DNA from: Tieghemiomyces parasiticus
Taxonomy: Eukaryota; Kickxellomycota; Dimargaritomycetes; Dimargaritales; Dimargaritaceae
Length of the DNA stretch: 31,692 nt
NCBI GenBank assembly: GCA_027575765.1
Contig: JANBPT010000538.1
Coordinates: 1 to 31,692 of the forward strand
Direction: 5' to 3'
Within the stretch, counting starts at the first letter, position 1; every line of letters starts with the position of its first letter. Below the pieces are notes generated by a model that made no database searches, had not been told where the DNA came from, and was given only the letters and a program-made list of their open reading frames with translations. Below, piece by piece: positions 11,591-22,079 of the stretch. The translations under genes were made by a program, and so were the position numbers.

Positions 11591-14500
11591 GGTGAAGTTG
11601 GGGGTAATGGACAAAGTGGGGGAGGATGGGCCGTGGCGATGGGACTGCAGGCGACGTAGGGTAGAGGCGTGTGAAGGTAGGTGCGCCCGATGGCCAGCGT
11701 GGCGAAGGTTCAGTGAGGCACGGAGGGATAGGAAGGGCAGGAGCGCCTGGTTAGTTATAGAGGTCGGGCGTGGGTGCTAAGCAACGGAGTGGACGAGCGC
11801 TAGTCGGCCAGGGTCCTTTGGGAAGACGGGAGGGGAGGAGTAGGGAAAAGTTGCGGGGAAGGGCCGGCTTGAGGGAGTTGGCCGGGGGAACGCCAAGGGA
11901 ATTAAAATAAAAAGCAAGGACGGACAGGCCAGTAGACAGTGAGCAGCGGACGACAGGGTGGAACACAAGTGATAAGGCTAGATCAGAAGAAGGAAGGGCG
12001 GCTACGGAGATAAGGACGGACCGGCTATCTGAAGACCAGCGAGGCCCTGGGGCCCTCCTAATAAAGCCCCCGGCCACAAGGTGGCGGCCCCAGAGCCCGG
12101 CCTAGAAAAGGCTTCCCCCGCAGGGGTCTTCTTTTCCACCCCTTTGTCCCGCCCGTACCAGAGACCAGGGGGCCTAGATGGGCGTGAGGAAATAATAAAA
12201 TAAATTAAAAAAGGTCAACAACCCCATGCCAAATTAGCACCGGCCGTGGCGCGGGGACCGCATGTATGGAGGTGGGCACAACCAACAAGGTTCCATCGTT
12301 CCCCAGGCCGGAGAAAGCGGTGCGACTGCGGGGTCCCGGGGGGGCGTACACATTGGGCCGTGGGAGAATGCGGCCGATAAAACACGACTGGAATCCCCAC
12401 CCCAAACCGGCCGGTGGCCAATGAAACATTAACCACGCATCAACAGTGATCAGGGTTATGCAATCTCACACACTGGCCGGCCCTGAGACAACAAAGTTAG
12501 GTCGCACTGGGGGGGAAGGGTGCGAGATGACTGCGAGAATAGATCCCTATGAAAAAAAAAAGAGGGGGAGGTTGAGGCTGTGACTGGCTAGCTAGGGGCT
12601 GGACCTCCCCAATCGGAGCGACGACAAGCCCAATCACGGCCAGGTTCGGGGGAATTGCCTGCAAGTGTGGTTGGCCACCAAGATTTGGCTGGCGCCGGCG
12701 GAATGGTGCTGGTACCGCACCAGACGATGAAAAAAAAACCCTAGCGGACGCATGGCGCTCAGTAAGTTATTTTTTTAAAAAAAATCGTCAGCGATGGCAC
12801 CGACGGAGGAAAAGACGAACTTACCTGGTGTGGCCTGCGGAGATGCGAAGGATATATGCGAGAGAGAGAGGGGATGGTGGTCGCTTAGGAATAGGGTGAG
12901 AGAGCCAGTGCAAAGTGAAATAATGGAGAATGAAAACGTTTTTTTGGGTGGTATTGATGAAGGTATGGGAGGGCAAGGGCAATTGCGTGCAATGAAAGTA
13001 CCGGGGGTCGGGTAGTCGCCGGTGGATGAGCCGTATAGCGGCGCTGGGTAGAGACTGCGAAGGGGCTGGGAGGATTTCGAGGGGTGGCGTACACACAAAA
13101 ACTCGTAGCCTGCATCGGAACGGCGCCCGGGAGACGAAGATGCATGGTAATTATGCGGGGTCCAGATGGGGGTGGGCACAGTCAGAAGTGCAGTGCGGTG
13201 GAGCGATTGAGGGGACACGGGTTAGGCCCATCCAGTTATCCAGCGGGTGGTACACACCGCGTCGCTCCCCGGCCGTCAAGCGGGCTCAATTACGACCTCA
13301 GTCGGTCTTTTAGGTGCGACAGAGGCGAATTCTGCCAGCGTTACACCGCGCAGGGGCCAACCGACATTGCCTCTCACTCCGCCCTCCTCGGGCTTCAGCT
13401 GTACTCGCCCTGCCTAGCTACGTGCAGGTGCCACCTGCTTTTCTTGAACGTCTGAGGGGCCCGAGATCAAGATACACCAACTCCATGCTCTGCGCACAGA
13501 CGCACATGATCAAGGGGGTACCGAAGCTGACATCCTTAAAAGACTTACGCTAATCCCTGAGCTTCGATTCGTGGTCCGGAGGGGTGAATATAGACAAAAA
13601 GATACACGAGTGTTTTTGGCTATGCCTTCGGGACCAGAAAAGAAGAAGGGAAGAGGAAAAAGGGCGGTGGAGCGGGAGGACCACCCTTGGCTTTATACTG
13701 TTCTCCAGCCTCAGCTGCGACCCCAGACAGTATGTGCCTCCCCCTCTTCTTCCCCATCACCTCCCCGCCCTCCATAGCTGAGCGGCTAGGGCGTTTCATA
13801 CTAATTTTTTTTTTCACTCCAAACGCAGTCAACTCTGCCGAAACCCATCCGCACCCTGTCCTGCCTATGCAGCATAGACCGAACCACGGGACTTTTATGG
13901 TTTCTACTAGTGACTACCCAGGCAGTTCCGTCTACACTGTACGGGAATGCAGATTTAATTCAGCACAGTGAGGAGCCGCATGAAAAAAAAATTATTCCTT
14001 GGTAACCAATCATCGATCTAAGTTTATACCAACTGTTTCGCACTCCACTTCCTCTCGTATCGATACTTCCGCCGTCATTGGCCCAACGGACGGAGAGTGG
14101 GAACGACTGGGGGCCGTTGGATGGATCGGAGGTGAACGGGTGTGCCAATCAACAGCAAGCCGACGTCTGGCGATTGCGCGGCTCTCGGTACCCTCAGCAG
14201 CGAGCCGTGGCTGGCCAAGCACCCCTATGGTTTGGGCCGGTCGATTACGAACTCTTACTAAGAAAAAAAATGCGTAAGTGCAACTCTAATAACTCATAAA
14301 TCCCAAGCTATACATAATTCCCGCAGACTGGTCACTAGGTACGGCCAGGTTTTTTTAGTACCCTTTTAGAGCGTGGGCTGGCGTCTCATAGTGGAAAGAA
14401 AATACATGTACAGAATCAATAAGTCAATGGCTCAAGGGGCAAATAGCTGGGGGCATGTGTGGAAGATCAGTCCAAGCGAGACGGTGACTGAAGCCCCACA

Positions 14501-14873
14501 CACAGAGATGCCAAGAGGATGATAAGGAAAGAGTAAGGAAGGAATCAGGCCATCTTCGGTTATGGCCAAAGGAAAACGTGACAGAATACATCTGTCCCGA
14601 TGTTTTAGGACGCCCCCCCTTTCCTAACAGCACCACCGGGTAAAAGAAAACAAGGTGCCCTGGCAGATTAGAGCCAGATTAGATAAGGTGGTTATGTAAG
14701 AATGGGGGATGGGCGGTGGAGATATGAAACGTAGCGCAGGGAAGTAAAGGCCGTACATCCGTTTAAGTGGCGGTGCACCGACAATCGCCACCAGATTTAG
14801 CACCGCAATCACTGAATTGTCGTCATCACAGGTATAACCCGATTTACCTTCCCCCTTTTTTGCCACAGCGTCT
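11591..14873. other. Spacer between hexokinase 3' end and CAD start, including CAD promoter
   Basis: About 3.3 kb without a recognisable gene. The 350 bases upstream of the CAD ATG are pyrimidine-rich on the coding strand, as expected of a leader; I find no TATA box there. Around 12180-12215 is a sharp AT-rich patch next to a GC-rich stem-loop cluster. Near 12820-12830 the minus strand carries a strong isolated donor (CCAG followed by GTAAGTT) with no coding exon I can attach to it. Short frames in 12775-14300 have no family resemblance and look like chance. Confidence 0.5.
12037..12176. other. GC-rich stem-loop cluster of unknown role
   Basis: Several inverted repeats sit side by side. GCCAC-AAG-GTGGC at 12073-12085 is perfect. 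The pair 12105-12118 / 12123-12136 forms an imperfect hairpin (six pairs, an internal mismatch, then four G:C pairs). A near-palindromic GGCCCTGGGGCCC lies at about 12043-12055. An AT-rich block follows immediately. It is about 0.45-0.6 kb upstream of the CAD start on the CAD template side. It could be a structured leader, a small RNA or a repeat remnant; nothing seen decides between them. Confidence 0.4.
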
Positions 14874-16313
14874 CTAGGCGTGGACGTGGTCGGCAGCCTG
14901 CTTCCGCTGCTTATCGGCCACCATGGCCACGATGGCCGCACCGACGCCGCTGCCGTCCTTGGACAGCGTGGTGTAAACGTTGCCGGCAAGTTCGGTACCC
15001 ATGATCTCGACGAGGGCCTCGCGGAGGAACTTTTCAAAGTTGGGGTAAAATTCGTACATGGACCCATCAATGCCAATGGTGACCTTGTCCTGGCGGAGCA
15101 GGTCGAGCCGCACCGAGAGTACCGAAGCCAGCGCGGCGGCTGAGAGCCGGGCGGCCCGGAGCCCAAGCATGTAGCACACGGCCTTGACGAGGGCGCGGTC
15201 AGTGAGCGTGGTCTCCGGAAGGAGCAGGACGGATTCAAGCGTGTATCTGACCTCCTCCAGGTCGGCGGACTCATCGGCCACGATGGTCGACATGTAGGCC
15301 GTGTTGAACGAGTAGGGTTCGTTCAGCTCTGTGGAGGAGAGGCCACGGAACAGGAGGCGGCGGTCCACAAGGTAGAGTAGGACCTTGCGGGTCACCTCGC
15401 CCAAGTAGAGTCCCGAGATCATCTTCTCAAACACCTGCTTGTTGGGGTTCTGGGTCTCACGGTCCACGCAGTTGTCAAACATGGTGACCGGCAGCACCTC
15501 CTTGTGGTTGTCGAAGCCGCCCCATTCCATGTTGATAACCATCTCGTCCACGTCGGCAACATCGCGCGCCCCATCGGCCGACTTGATCCACTTCGGGATC
15601 CGCCCGGCCTTCTCATAGTAGGCGGCGTTGGTGCCGGTGCCAAAGATAACACCCATAAGCGAGGACGGGTGCTGGTATGCGCTGGTCATGAGGGCACCCA
15701 CTGTATCGTTGACGAGGGCGCTGACGGAGACCCGGAGGTGCTTGCGCCGGAGGGCGTCCTGCAGCAGGAGCACCACGTCGCGGCCCACGACACCCTCCAC
15801 CGTGAACCCCTTGTTCCACATAATGAGCGTGCCACGGTTGATGGAGGTCTGGGCCACCGCGAACGAAAAGGTGAACCCAAGAGGGACCTCGCCCTGGCTC
15901 GCGGTGGGCTCCTTGCCGTGGTCCGTTAGAAACACCGACACGCAATCGGCAATCCAGTCAAAGAAGACGCGGGCGTTGCTGTGCTTCACGTCCTGAGGAA
16001 TGGTGAACTTTTGTTGGACGATACTAAACCGGCTTTGGCCCTCGAGGGTGACTTCACACACGCGCAGATTCGTGCCGCCCAGGTCCAGCGCCAAGTAGGT
16101 GCCGGTCTCGTCACCCATGGGCCGGGTCTTGACGTAAGAGGGAATCATGGCTAGGTTGCACCCGTCCTTTTCGAGGCCTTCGTCCATACTGGTCATGAAC
16201 CCGTCGACGATCGCCTTGAGGTGGGCGGTCGTGAGGGTCAGGTCCTGTTGCAGCTCCTTCACGGCGGTCAGCTGGGCCACGGAGGCCCCGGGAATATTAA
16301 GTGGCGAGCTCAT
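14874..16313 (-). CDS. Hexokinase
   Basis: The enzyme phosphorylates glucose and other hexoses at C6 with ATP, the entry step of glycolysis, in the cytosol. It is a single exon of 479 residues, normal for a fungal hexokinase. The ATG at 16313 is used because the frame upstream opens only with TTG. Visible features in order: phosphate-1 loop YLALDLGGTNLRV (about 74-86), sugar-binding PLGFTFSF (about 144-151), TSINRGTLIMWNKGF, catalytic Asp203 in LVNDTVGALM, phosphate-2 loop IFGTGTNAAY, NMEWGGF with a glucose-contacting Glu, and the C-terminal adenosine region GSGVGAAIVA. In the LGFTFSFP signature the Pro is replaced by Ala152, which is unusual. The N-terminus lacks the Lys/Arg-rich start of yeast Hxk2. 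Either an active hexokinase or a regulatory paralogue is possible; all catalytic residues I can check are present. Confidence 0.96.
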   Translation of the reverse strand: MSSPLNIPGASVAQLTAVKELQQDLTLTTAHLKAIVDGFMTSMDEGLEKDGCNLAMIPSYVKTRPMGDETGTYLALDLGGTNLRVCEVTLEGQSRFSIVQQKFTIPQDVKHSNARVFFDWIADCVSVFLTDHGKEPTASQGEVPLGFTFSFAVAQTSINRGTLIMWNKGFTVEGVVGRDVVLLLQDALRRKHLRVSVSALVNDTVGALMTSAYQHPSSLMGVIFGTGTNAAYYEKAGRIPKWIKSADGARDVADVDEMVINMEWGGFDNHKEVLPVTMFDNCVDRETQNPNKQVFEKMISGLYLGEVTRKVLLYLVDRRLLFRGLSSTELNEPYSFNTAYMSTIVADESADLEEVRYTLESVLLLPETTLTDRALVKAVCYMLGLRAARLSAAALASVLSVRLDLLRQDKVTIGIDGSMYEFYPNFEKFLREALVEIMGTELAGNVYTTLSKDGSGVGAAIVAMVADKQRKQAADHVHA

Positions 16314-19300
16314 GGTAGCAGAGGGAACGCTAGTCGGTGAGAAACACAAAAAAAAGAGGGGGTAGGAGAAAGGAGTTGAGCCACACGACGTTGAGATACG
16401 GCAGGTACACGTTTGGAGGCAACGCTAAAACACGGCCAGACAGAGCAGGTGGAAAGGGGGCGGCGGGGGTCAAGAGGTGTGGGGTTGGGCGATAAGGCCA
16501 AGGAGATAAGCGAGGGGGATACGGTGATCGTGGTAAAGGAGATAAGGAAAGCGGAGAGGCGGAGGAGCGGCGTGGGTTATAAACCGGGTACGTGGTGATT
16601 CATAAATGTTTGGCGGGACTGAGGGAGTAGTGTGGGACGAGGGGACAGGTATGTTTGGGCTTACGCGCGAGCGCGGGGAAATGAGCAACGTGGGCAGGGG
16701 AGGGGGTGGGGTCAGGAAGTGGTGGTGGGTTTGGGTGGGCGATACGACACAGGTGGAACTCGGGTGCGGGTTTCAGGGACCGGTTCGGAGCGAAGGAGGC
16801 GACAGCGAGGCGGGAGACACCTGACGGGAGAGGGGCAAGGTCGGGTGTAGCCGAGGTGAGGGCTGTGTGGGCACTGTGATGCGGGTTGCGCAGGTGAGGG
16901 GAAGTTGAGTTGGAAAATGCCAAATGTAAGGCGGCGGGGTTGCAAACCGCTGAACAATAGCGGATGGGATGCACGGTGCTGCAGCACGGGTAGATAAGGA
17001 TACTGGGGCTTGCGATGTAAGAGGCCTAGGCACGTGGTCAACAGGCTATGGACGGGTGGCGGAGTCCTAGCAAGGAGAGTAAGGTTCTGGTTGTGGGCGT
17101 GAGTGCGGAGTTGAGCGGGTACGGAAGAAGGGTGATAAATGCACACCAAAGAGGTTGTGCGGAAGTGTAGTATAATAGTCAGAAAAGGTAATGGTGCTTG
17201 CTCACTCACTCGGTGTCGCCGGCGCCTGGCCACTTTATATACGCCCTGCCCACACGGCCCTGCCCCCATTGGTCTATCATTCTTTTCCCGCTCGAATGCC
17301 CTGCGCTATGCCGTCACGACGGATATGGTGCATATCAACAGCGGGGTGAGTGGGGAAATGGGTGATGAGTAGGCCGAGCGGGACTCCAAGGGAAAAAAAA
17401 CATGCATACAAGGGGGAGGAGAGGAAGTTTTTTCACCGGTCACACAAGCCAAAGCTGATATAAACTGCTCTAATCCAATCAATGTGGAGCCCACAGGTGT
17501 TGGTAGGAGTGGGAGAATGGCCTGGCCGATTGTATGCACGTACTTCTTCTCCCGTGCGCCCTGCGGCCATCTCTCCTCAGGTTAGCAGCTGCATAGCGGT
17601 CCTAAGTATCAGCGGGTGGCTCTGGCCGTATACCCATATATCTCAATTGTCGGGTGGAATGCCTTACGATTATGTTTCTTTTTTTACCTTGGGCTCACCT
17701 GTTCCGGCGGGCCCTACCCTCCCACCTCATTTGGAATTATAATATGCGCCCATGGCGTGCTAGGGGCCATCTATCGTCGCTTATCTTGAATGCTCAGCCT
17801 CCCTTAGAGAATCTGGTGATGTATCCTCCAGAGTGGCGCGAATCTGGCCGTGCTTACAAAGCTTAAAATGTATGCGCTATGGTATACTTTTCTCTACGTC
17901 ATGCCCGGCGAGCCTGGGGATCCATCACCTACTGCATGGGCGGCGATGATGTTGTAGCGTAGGGAACGGCGGGGCGCCAATAATATCCGTTGCGTAGGGA
18001 TTACATGCTACCTACCATTCCATCCTCTCCGTCTTTCCGGGCTGCTCCGCCTCTCCGGTTCCGCATTGCTCCACCGTCCTTGTCTCCTCCCTTGCCGTTC
18101 GCCCTTCCTACCGAATCCGGAGCTGTATCCAGCTTAGCCAATGATGATTGCCGTCGTCGTTGAAGTAATTTCCGCTCACCGGAACATATTATTAGAACCT
18201 GTAGACTCGATTTGTGTGTGGCCTCCATCTCTCTTCAAAACCCTCCGGGCTCAGTTGGTGAATTCGTAATAGCCTGGGGCCAAGTACGCATCAGCGCCTT
18301 AGATGGTATGCAACTGTTGTATTGCGTATACGGCGCGACCAATGTCTAATGCATTTATCGCAACAGCGTATATCTATCTATGCACGCTCAGACGCTAGTC
18401 TGGAACCCACAGTAACCAAGTGGCTCGCCGAGCCGGGCGAATCGCGGGCCGTGACTGGTTCCTGGTCGCAGCCACGTATGCCCACATTTTCCCCCGATAC
18501 CAAATGTAGATCATACGCGACACTATTCTACACCATTGGATCACCGGGAAAGGCGTTAGTAATGCACATTCGCCAAGGCACGCGCGAATTCCTGGTTCAG
18601 GTAAATGTACCTGACTAATGGGGTGAGCGAGGACGCGTGACTAGCCAGAGCCGCCAGCGGGCTACACACGTAGCCATCATCCGCCCATTCAGCTGTCACC
18701 CTATATCCTGTCCCGTTACCTGTGCCGGCATCACTTTAGTAAGCCTCGTTTTTCGCTGGCTGGCTTTCAATGGCACCGGCTGATCGGCTACCGATTGGTC
18801 AAGCGTGTCAAAAAAGAAAAATAAAAGGTGGCCACCTCCAATTCGCACAATGGCTCAGTTTGATGGTTATATGGAGGCTACACACGACTCATCGCCACCT
18901 TGACTTTTCGCCCGGTCTTTCCCTAGTCTCCGGTGGATTCAAAGCAGATAATAAGGTTAAAAGAACTCTCCCCTATTTGTATTGACAGCGTTGTAACACG
19001 GACAGCGCCCCCGCTGGAAAGGGAAGTCAGACCCTCAACTTGGTAGCCCGTCGCAACCTTCCAAGAGTGCCGTTTTTTTCATGTCCTAGCACCTTCATCT
19101 ATCGAAATAAGCGCCGAACCCCTAACCAACAGTAGGACCAGGCAACAGCCAATCTCTGAAACACACCAAGGCCCAAGGTCCACATTAAAAAGGCACTGCT
19201 GGGGCTTTGGAATGCGGCGAGAAAAGGAGCTAATTAACTGGCCGCCATTACCCGGTCAAGCGTATGCTAGATACTGCATGTCCATGTTGGCGCAATGCCG

Positions 19301-22079
19301 TTGGTGCTTGAGGCTATCTATTCGCAACGGCCGCCGGCGGCATCCACCTGTCGTCCTCAGTTGTAGATTGCCTTTGTGTACATACTAATTACGTTCACGA
19401 GTCAGGCGTTCACCCACCGGGTACACAAGGTTGTTCGGAGGCCCCGCTGGGTACAAACTGGCTGGACACCCTTACACAAATGAGCACCCCACATATATGG
19501 TAAGTGACAAGTCAGGTTAACGGCGGTGGTGGGAAAAGACACCACAGGGTGGGTATGATGGGGTAGTACCTAGCGGTGGGCCTCGGTCGCACGGAGGCGC
19601 GTTGGTACTGGGGAATCCGCGAGCTGTTCCAATGTATTCGCACTCCCAGCAGCTGGCCGGTCACCGTGTTGACGACTGACCGTCGCCGCCTTTCACAAGG
19701 AATGCCATCAGGGGCCGTCGGTAAATGAGACGTATCCATAATTAGAAACCGCGGAGGACAATGAGTAGCGCGATGGATCGTACCGGCCAGGCCTTCCGCG
19801 CCGCAATCCCGCGGTGGGCTTGCTGCTGGCTTGATGCCGTGCCTCGCGGGCCGGGATGCTTCGACACCCGATTGGTGATATTGGAATCGAAAGGTGGCGT
19901 TGCCGGTGTTTCCGAATGACTCCCTATTCCATCCTACTATTTATTGGCCAAATGTAACTACCAGCGGTTCGGCTAGGGAAGTCGGCAGTGAAATCTTGGC
20001 GTCTCAACCTGCGGACCCGTAGTCTTGTTAAGGGTCAAAGCATGGTGGAAACGGCCAGCGTCGAAGCCGCAGTGGGGGCGGGGGGTGGAGTCGACGCCAC
20101 ACTGTAAGCACGGGGCAATCCGTCGCCGAGGTGGCCTTTCGGGTTGTGGGAATGGGAGCAGGCAGAGCCAGCACTAAACACCGCCGCACAGAGACCCTGA
20201 CGTAGTAGCGGGTTGGGGTGGGGCGGGTCCTAATGAATTGAATGTAGTGATTTACTCACCGTTACCCAAAGTCGCAGCCAAAACGGGCGTACCCCTGGCG
20301 ATGACACGTTGGAAAGTAGGGTGCCGAACCGATGGTGTGCATGGGTTGCTGAGAATCGACGCAGGTCAGTCCCCCCCTCACGCCCAAGATTCATCGTTTC
20401 CCGGTCCTACCGCAGAGTAAAGTGGAGCTGACATGGACCCCTAGGCCTAATAGTTACCTCGACTCCTATCCGCCGTCAGTCAGCGACCCTATGGGGTTTT
20501 TTATCCAACCAAGTGTGCCTCACAAGGAGCGACCGGAACCTAGGGCAGAAGGCTTCAAGCGTTGAGGGCGTGGCATCCATGCACCCCTCACGCCGGTCCT
20601 ACTGGTGGGTCGTTAGCCTGGTGGCGTACGCCCCTCCGGCCGAGCCGACCTGTTGCGCGCGCCAGCCTTAGCAGGCTCCCCGTCTTTCTCCTCGATACAG
20701 AGGTTCCAGTAAAAGAAGCTGCACACTGGGAAACTGGGGATGATAAAAATGCAATCCTGCGGATGTAACCCAGCCATACCGGACACGCCAAGTCGTTTGG
20801 TACAGCCCAATCCCAAGTCGGGAGACATCCCTGCGGTTCCATTCGTCACTTTCTACCGCCCCATACTGGTACTATTTACAAGGCCCCAGACTTTCCACTT
20901 TGCTCACTTTTATCACAGCCAATGCACAGCTTCTCATTCTACAAGCGTACTTCCGGAACCACAGATTACGGACGATCCGTTCAGGACATTTTGCTAAACT
21001 GGACGCTGCTGCTCCTTGCTAAATCACAATACACACAGGGTTGGCTCTTTTCTGTTCAACCCGTGGTTATCCCAAAGACCACCCTCCGCTGGATCGTCCA
21101 TTAGTCAGCGTTGGTGAGCTTGACGGGTGGAGGGTCTCTAGACCCCCCCCCTGGAGGCAGCTTCACGGCTAAACAATGGGCAGATCACACACGTCGCCTG
21201 TACCTCTTCTCCTGCCATGTGTCGCGTACTGCGTAATGACCCGGAACTATGCAGCATCGTCAATTTCTGGGCCTCTCTAAATCTCATTCCCAGGAGAGCC
21301 TCGTCGAGGCGAGTGGCTGTCGGGTAGACCCTCCTTGAATGGTGGACGAGGCCTGGATCCCACTCTACCAGGTTCATATGCTGATTATAATCACCAGGTA
21401 TGGTGCCCTGGGGGAATATCTGGGCCAGTTACGCGGTGCTTTGGGTTCACCTGGGACTCGGTGCTCGCTAAGCTCTAGCCCGGCGGTGTTAGGATCTGCG
21501 CTAGTTGGAGGACTAAAACGGTATGCCTGAGTAGTTTGGGATAGAGGTGACTACATCATGGGCAGCAAAAGCCTCAAAGACCCCAACCACCACCTGTAAA
21601 TGACACAGCGCTCGTGGTAGACTGGAGAAAAGTGACGAAAGATAACCAAGGCCAGGTGGTGTGACCACGAGGGGTTGGGATAGGGCGGAGAGTGGGGCAT
21701 AACCAGCCCCCCTCTCTCCTCCCGTTAATGATAATCCCACCACCCCCAGAGCCCCCCCCCCCTAATGGGCAGCGCAGGGCAGGTGGGGTGGGCACCGTGA
21801 AGAGACGGGGTGAAATGTCACGAGCGAGGAGTCCGCGTAAGCATTCCTGCCCATTCCACCCAAAACATATTCCCCACTAGCCAACCTTGGCATTGTAATT
21901 TTTTTGCTGGAGCCTTTCGCCTTTCCACAGCACCTCAAGCCCCTCGCCTTCGAGATCTCTAGACAGCTCACTTTATCCCTTTTCTCTAACCGTTCTCGAG
22001 CGCTACCATTCGCATTCCGTCATTTTGACTTCTCCTCCGCAATCTAGTCAATTCGGCCACCGCCCATATCGATTTCACC
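16314..22079. other. 5.8 kb gene-poor spacer between hexokinase and KGD2
   Basis: The two genes are divergent. The first 0.9 kb (to about 17230) is purine-rich on the plus strand and probably the hexokinase leader. From about 17400 to 21600 base composition is close to even, all reading frames are under about 100 codons, and none resembles a known protein or joins to another across good splice sites. The last 400 bases precede KGD2 and include a C-run (21753-21762 area) and a short inverted repeat GCCAA-CC-TTGGC near 21880-21891. I found no tRNA or rRNA gene by eye. Confidence 0.5.
17233..17272 (-). promoter_or_regulatory. TATA box and CCAAT box, candidate hexokinase promoter
   Basis: Read on the minus strand, CCAAT (17268-17272) is followed about 30 bases later by GTATATAAAG (17233-17242). 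Both face the hexokinase gene at 16313. If transcription starts some 30 bases past the TATA, the leader would be near 900 nt with several upstream ATGs, or it contains an intron. Spacing and order are typical of a polymerase II core promoter; the assignment to hexokinase rests on orientation only. Confidence 0.5.

Noticed and set aside
11591..11614. Eight-codon upstream extension of CAD
   Set aside because: It would start with TTG; the ATG at 11590 has a good context and precedes the conserved domain.
12775..13218. 147-codon minus-strand frame and a strong isolated splice donor near 12829
   Set aside because: The frame is low-complexity Ser/Pro/His/Leu with no motif, and no partner exon fits the donor.
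16314..16349. Twelve-codon upstream extension of hexokinase
   Set aside because: It opens with TTG, not ATG; the ATG at 16313 gives a normal hexokinase length.
16712..17269. 185-codon minus-strand frame upstream of hexokinase
   Set aside because: Pro/His/Arg/Ser/Leu-rich translation of a pyrimidine-rich leader; no domain, and it begins upstream of the TATA box.
18244..18290. tRNA A-box-like GGGCTCAGTTGG
   Set aside because: No B box (GGTTCGA-type) at the right distance and no cloverleaf can be drawn; neither a tRNA nor a convincing tRNA-derived SINE.
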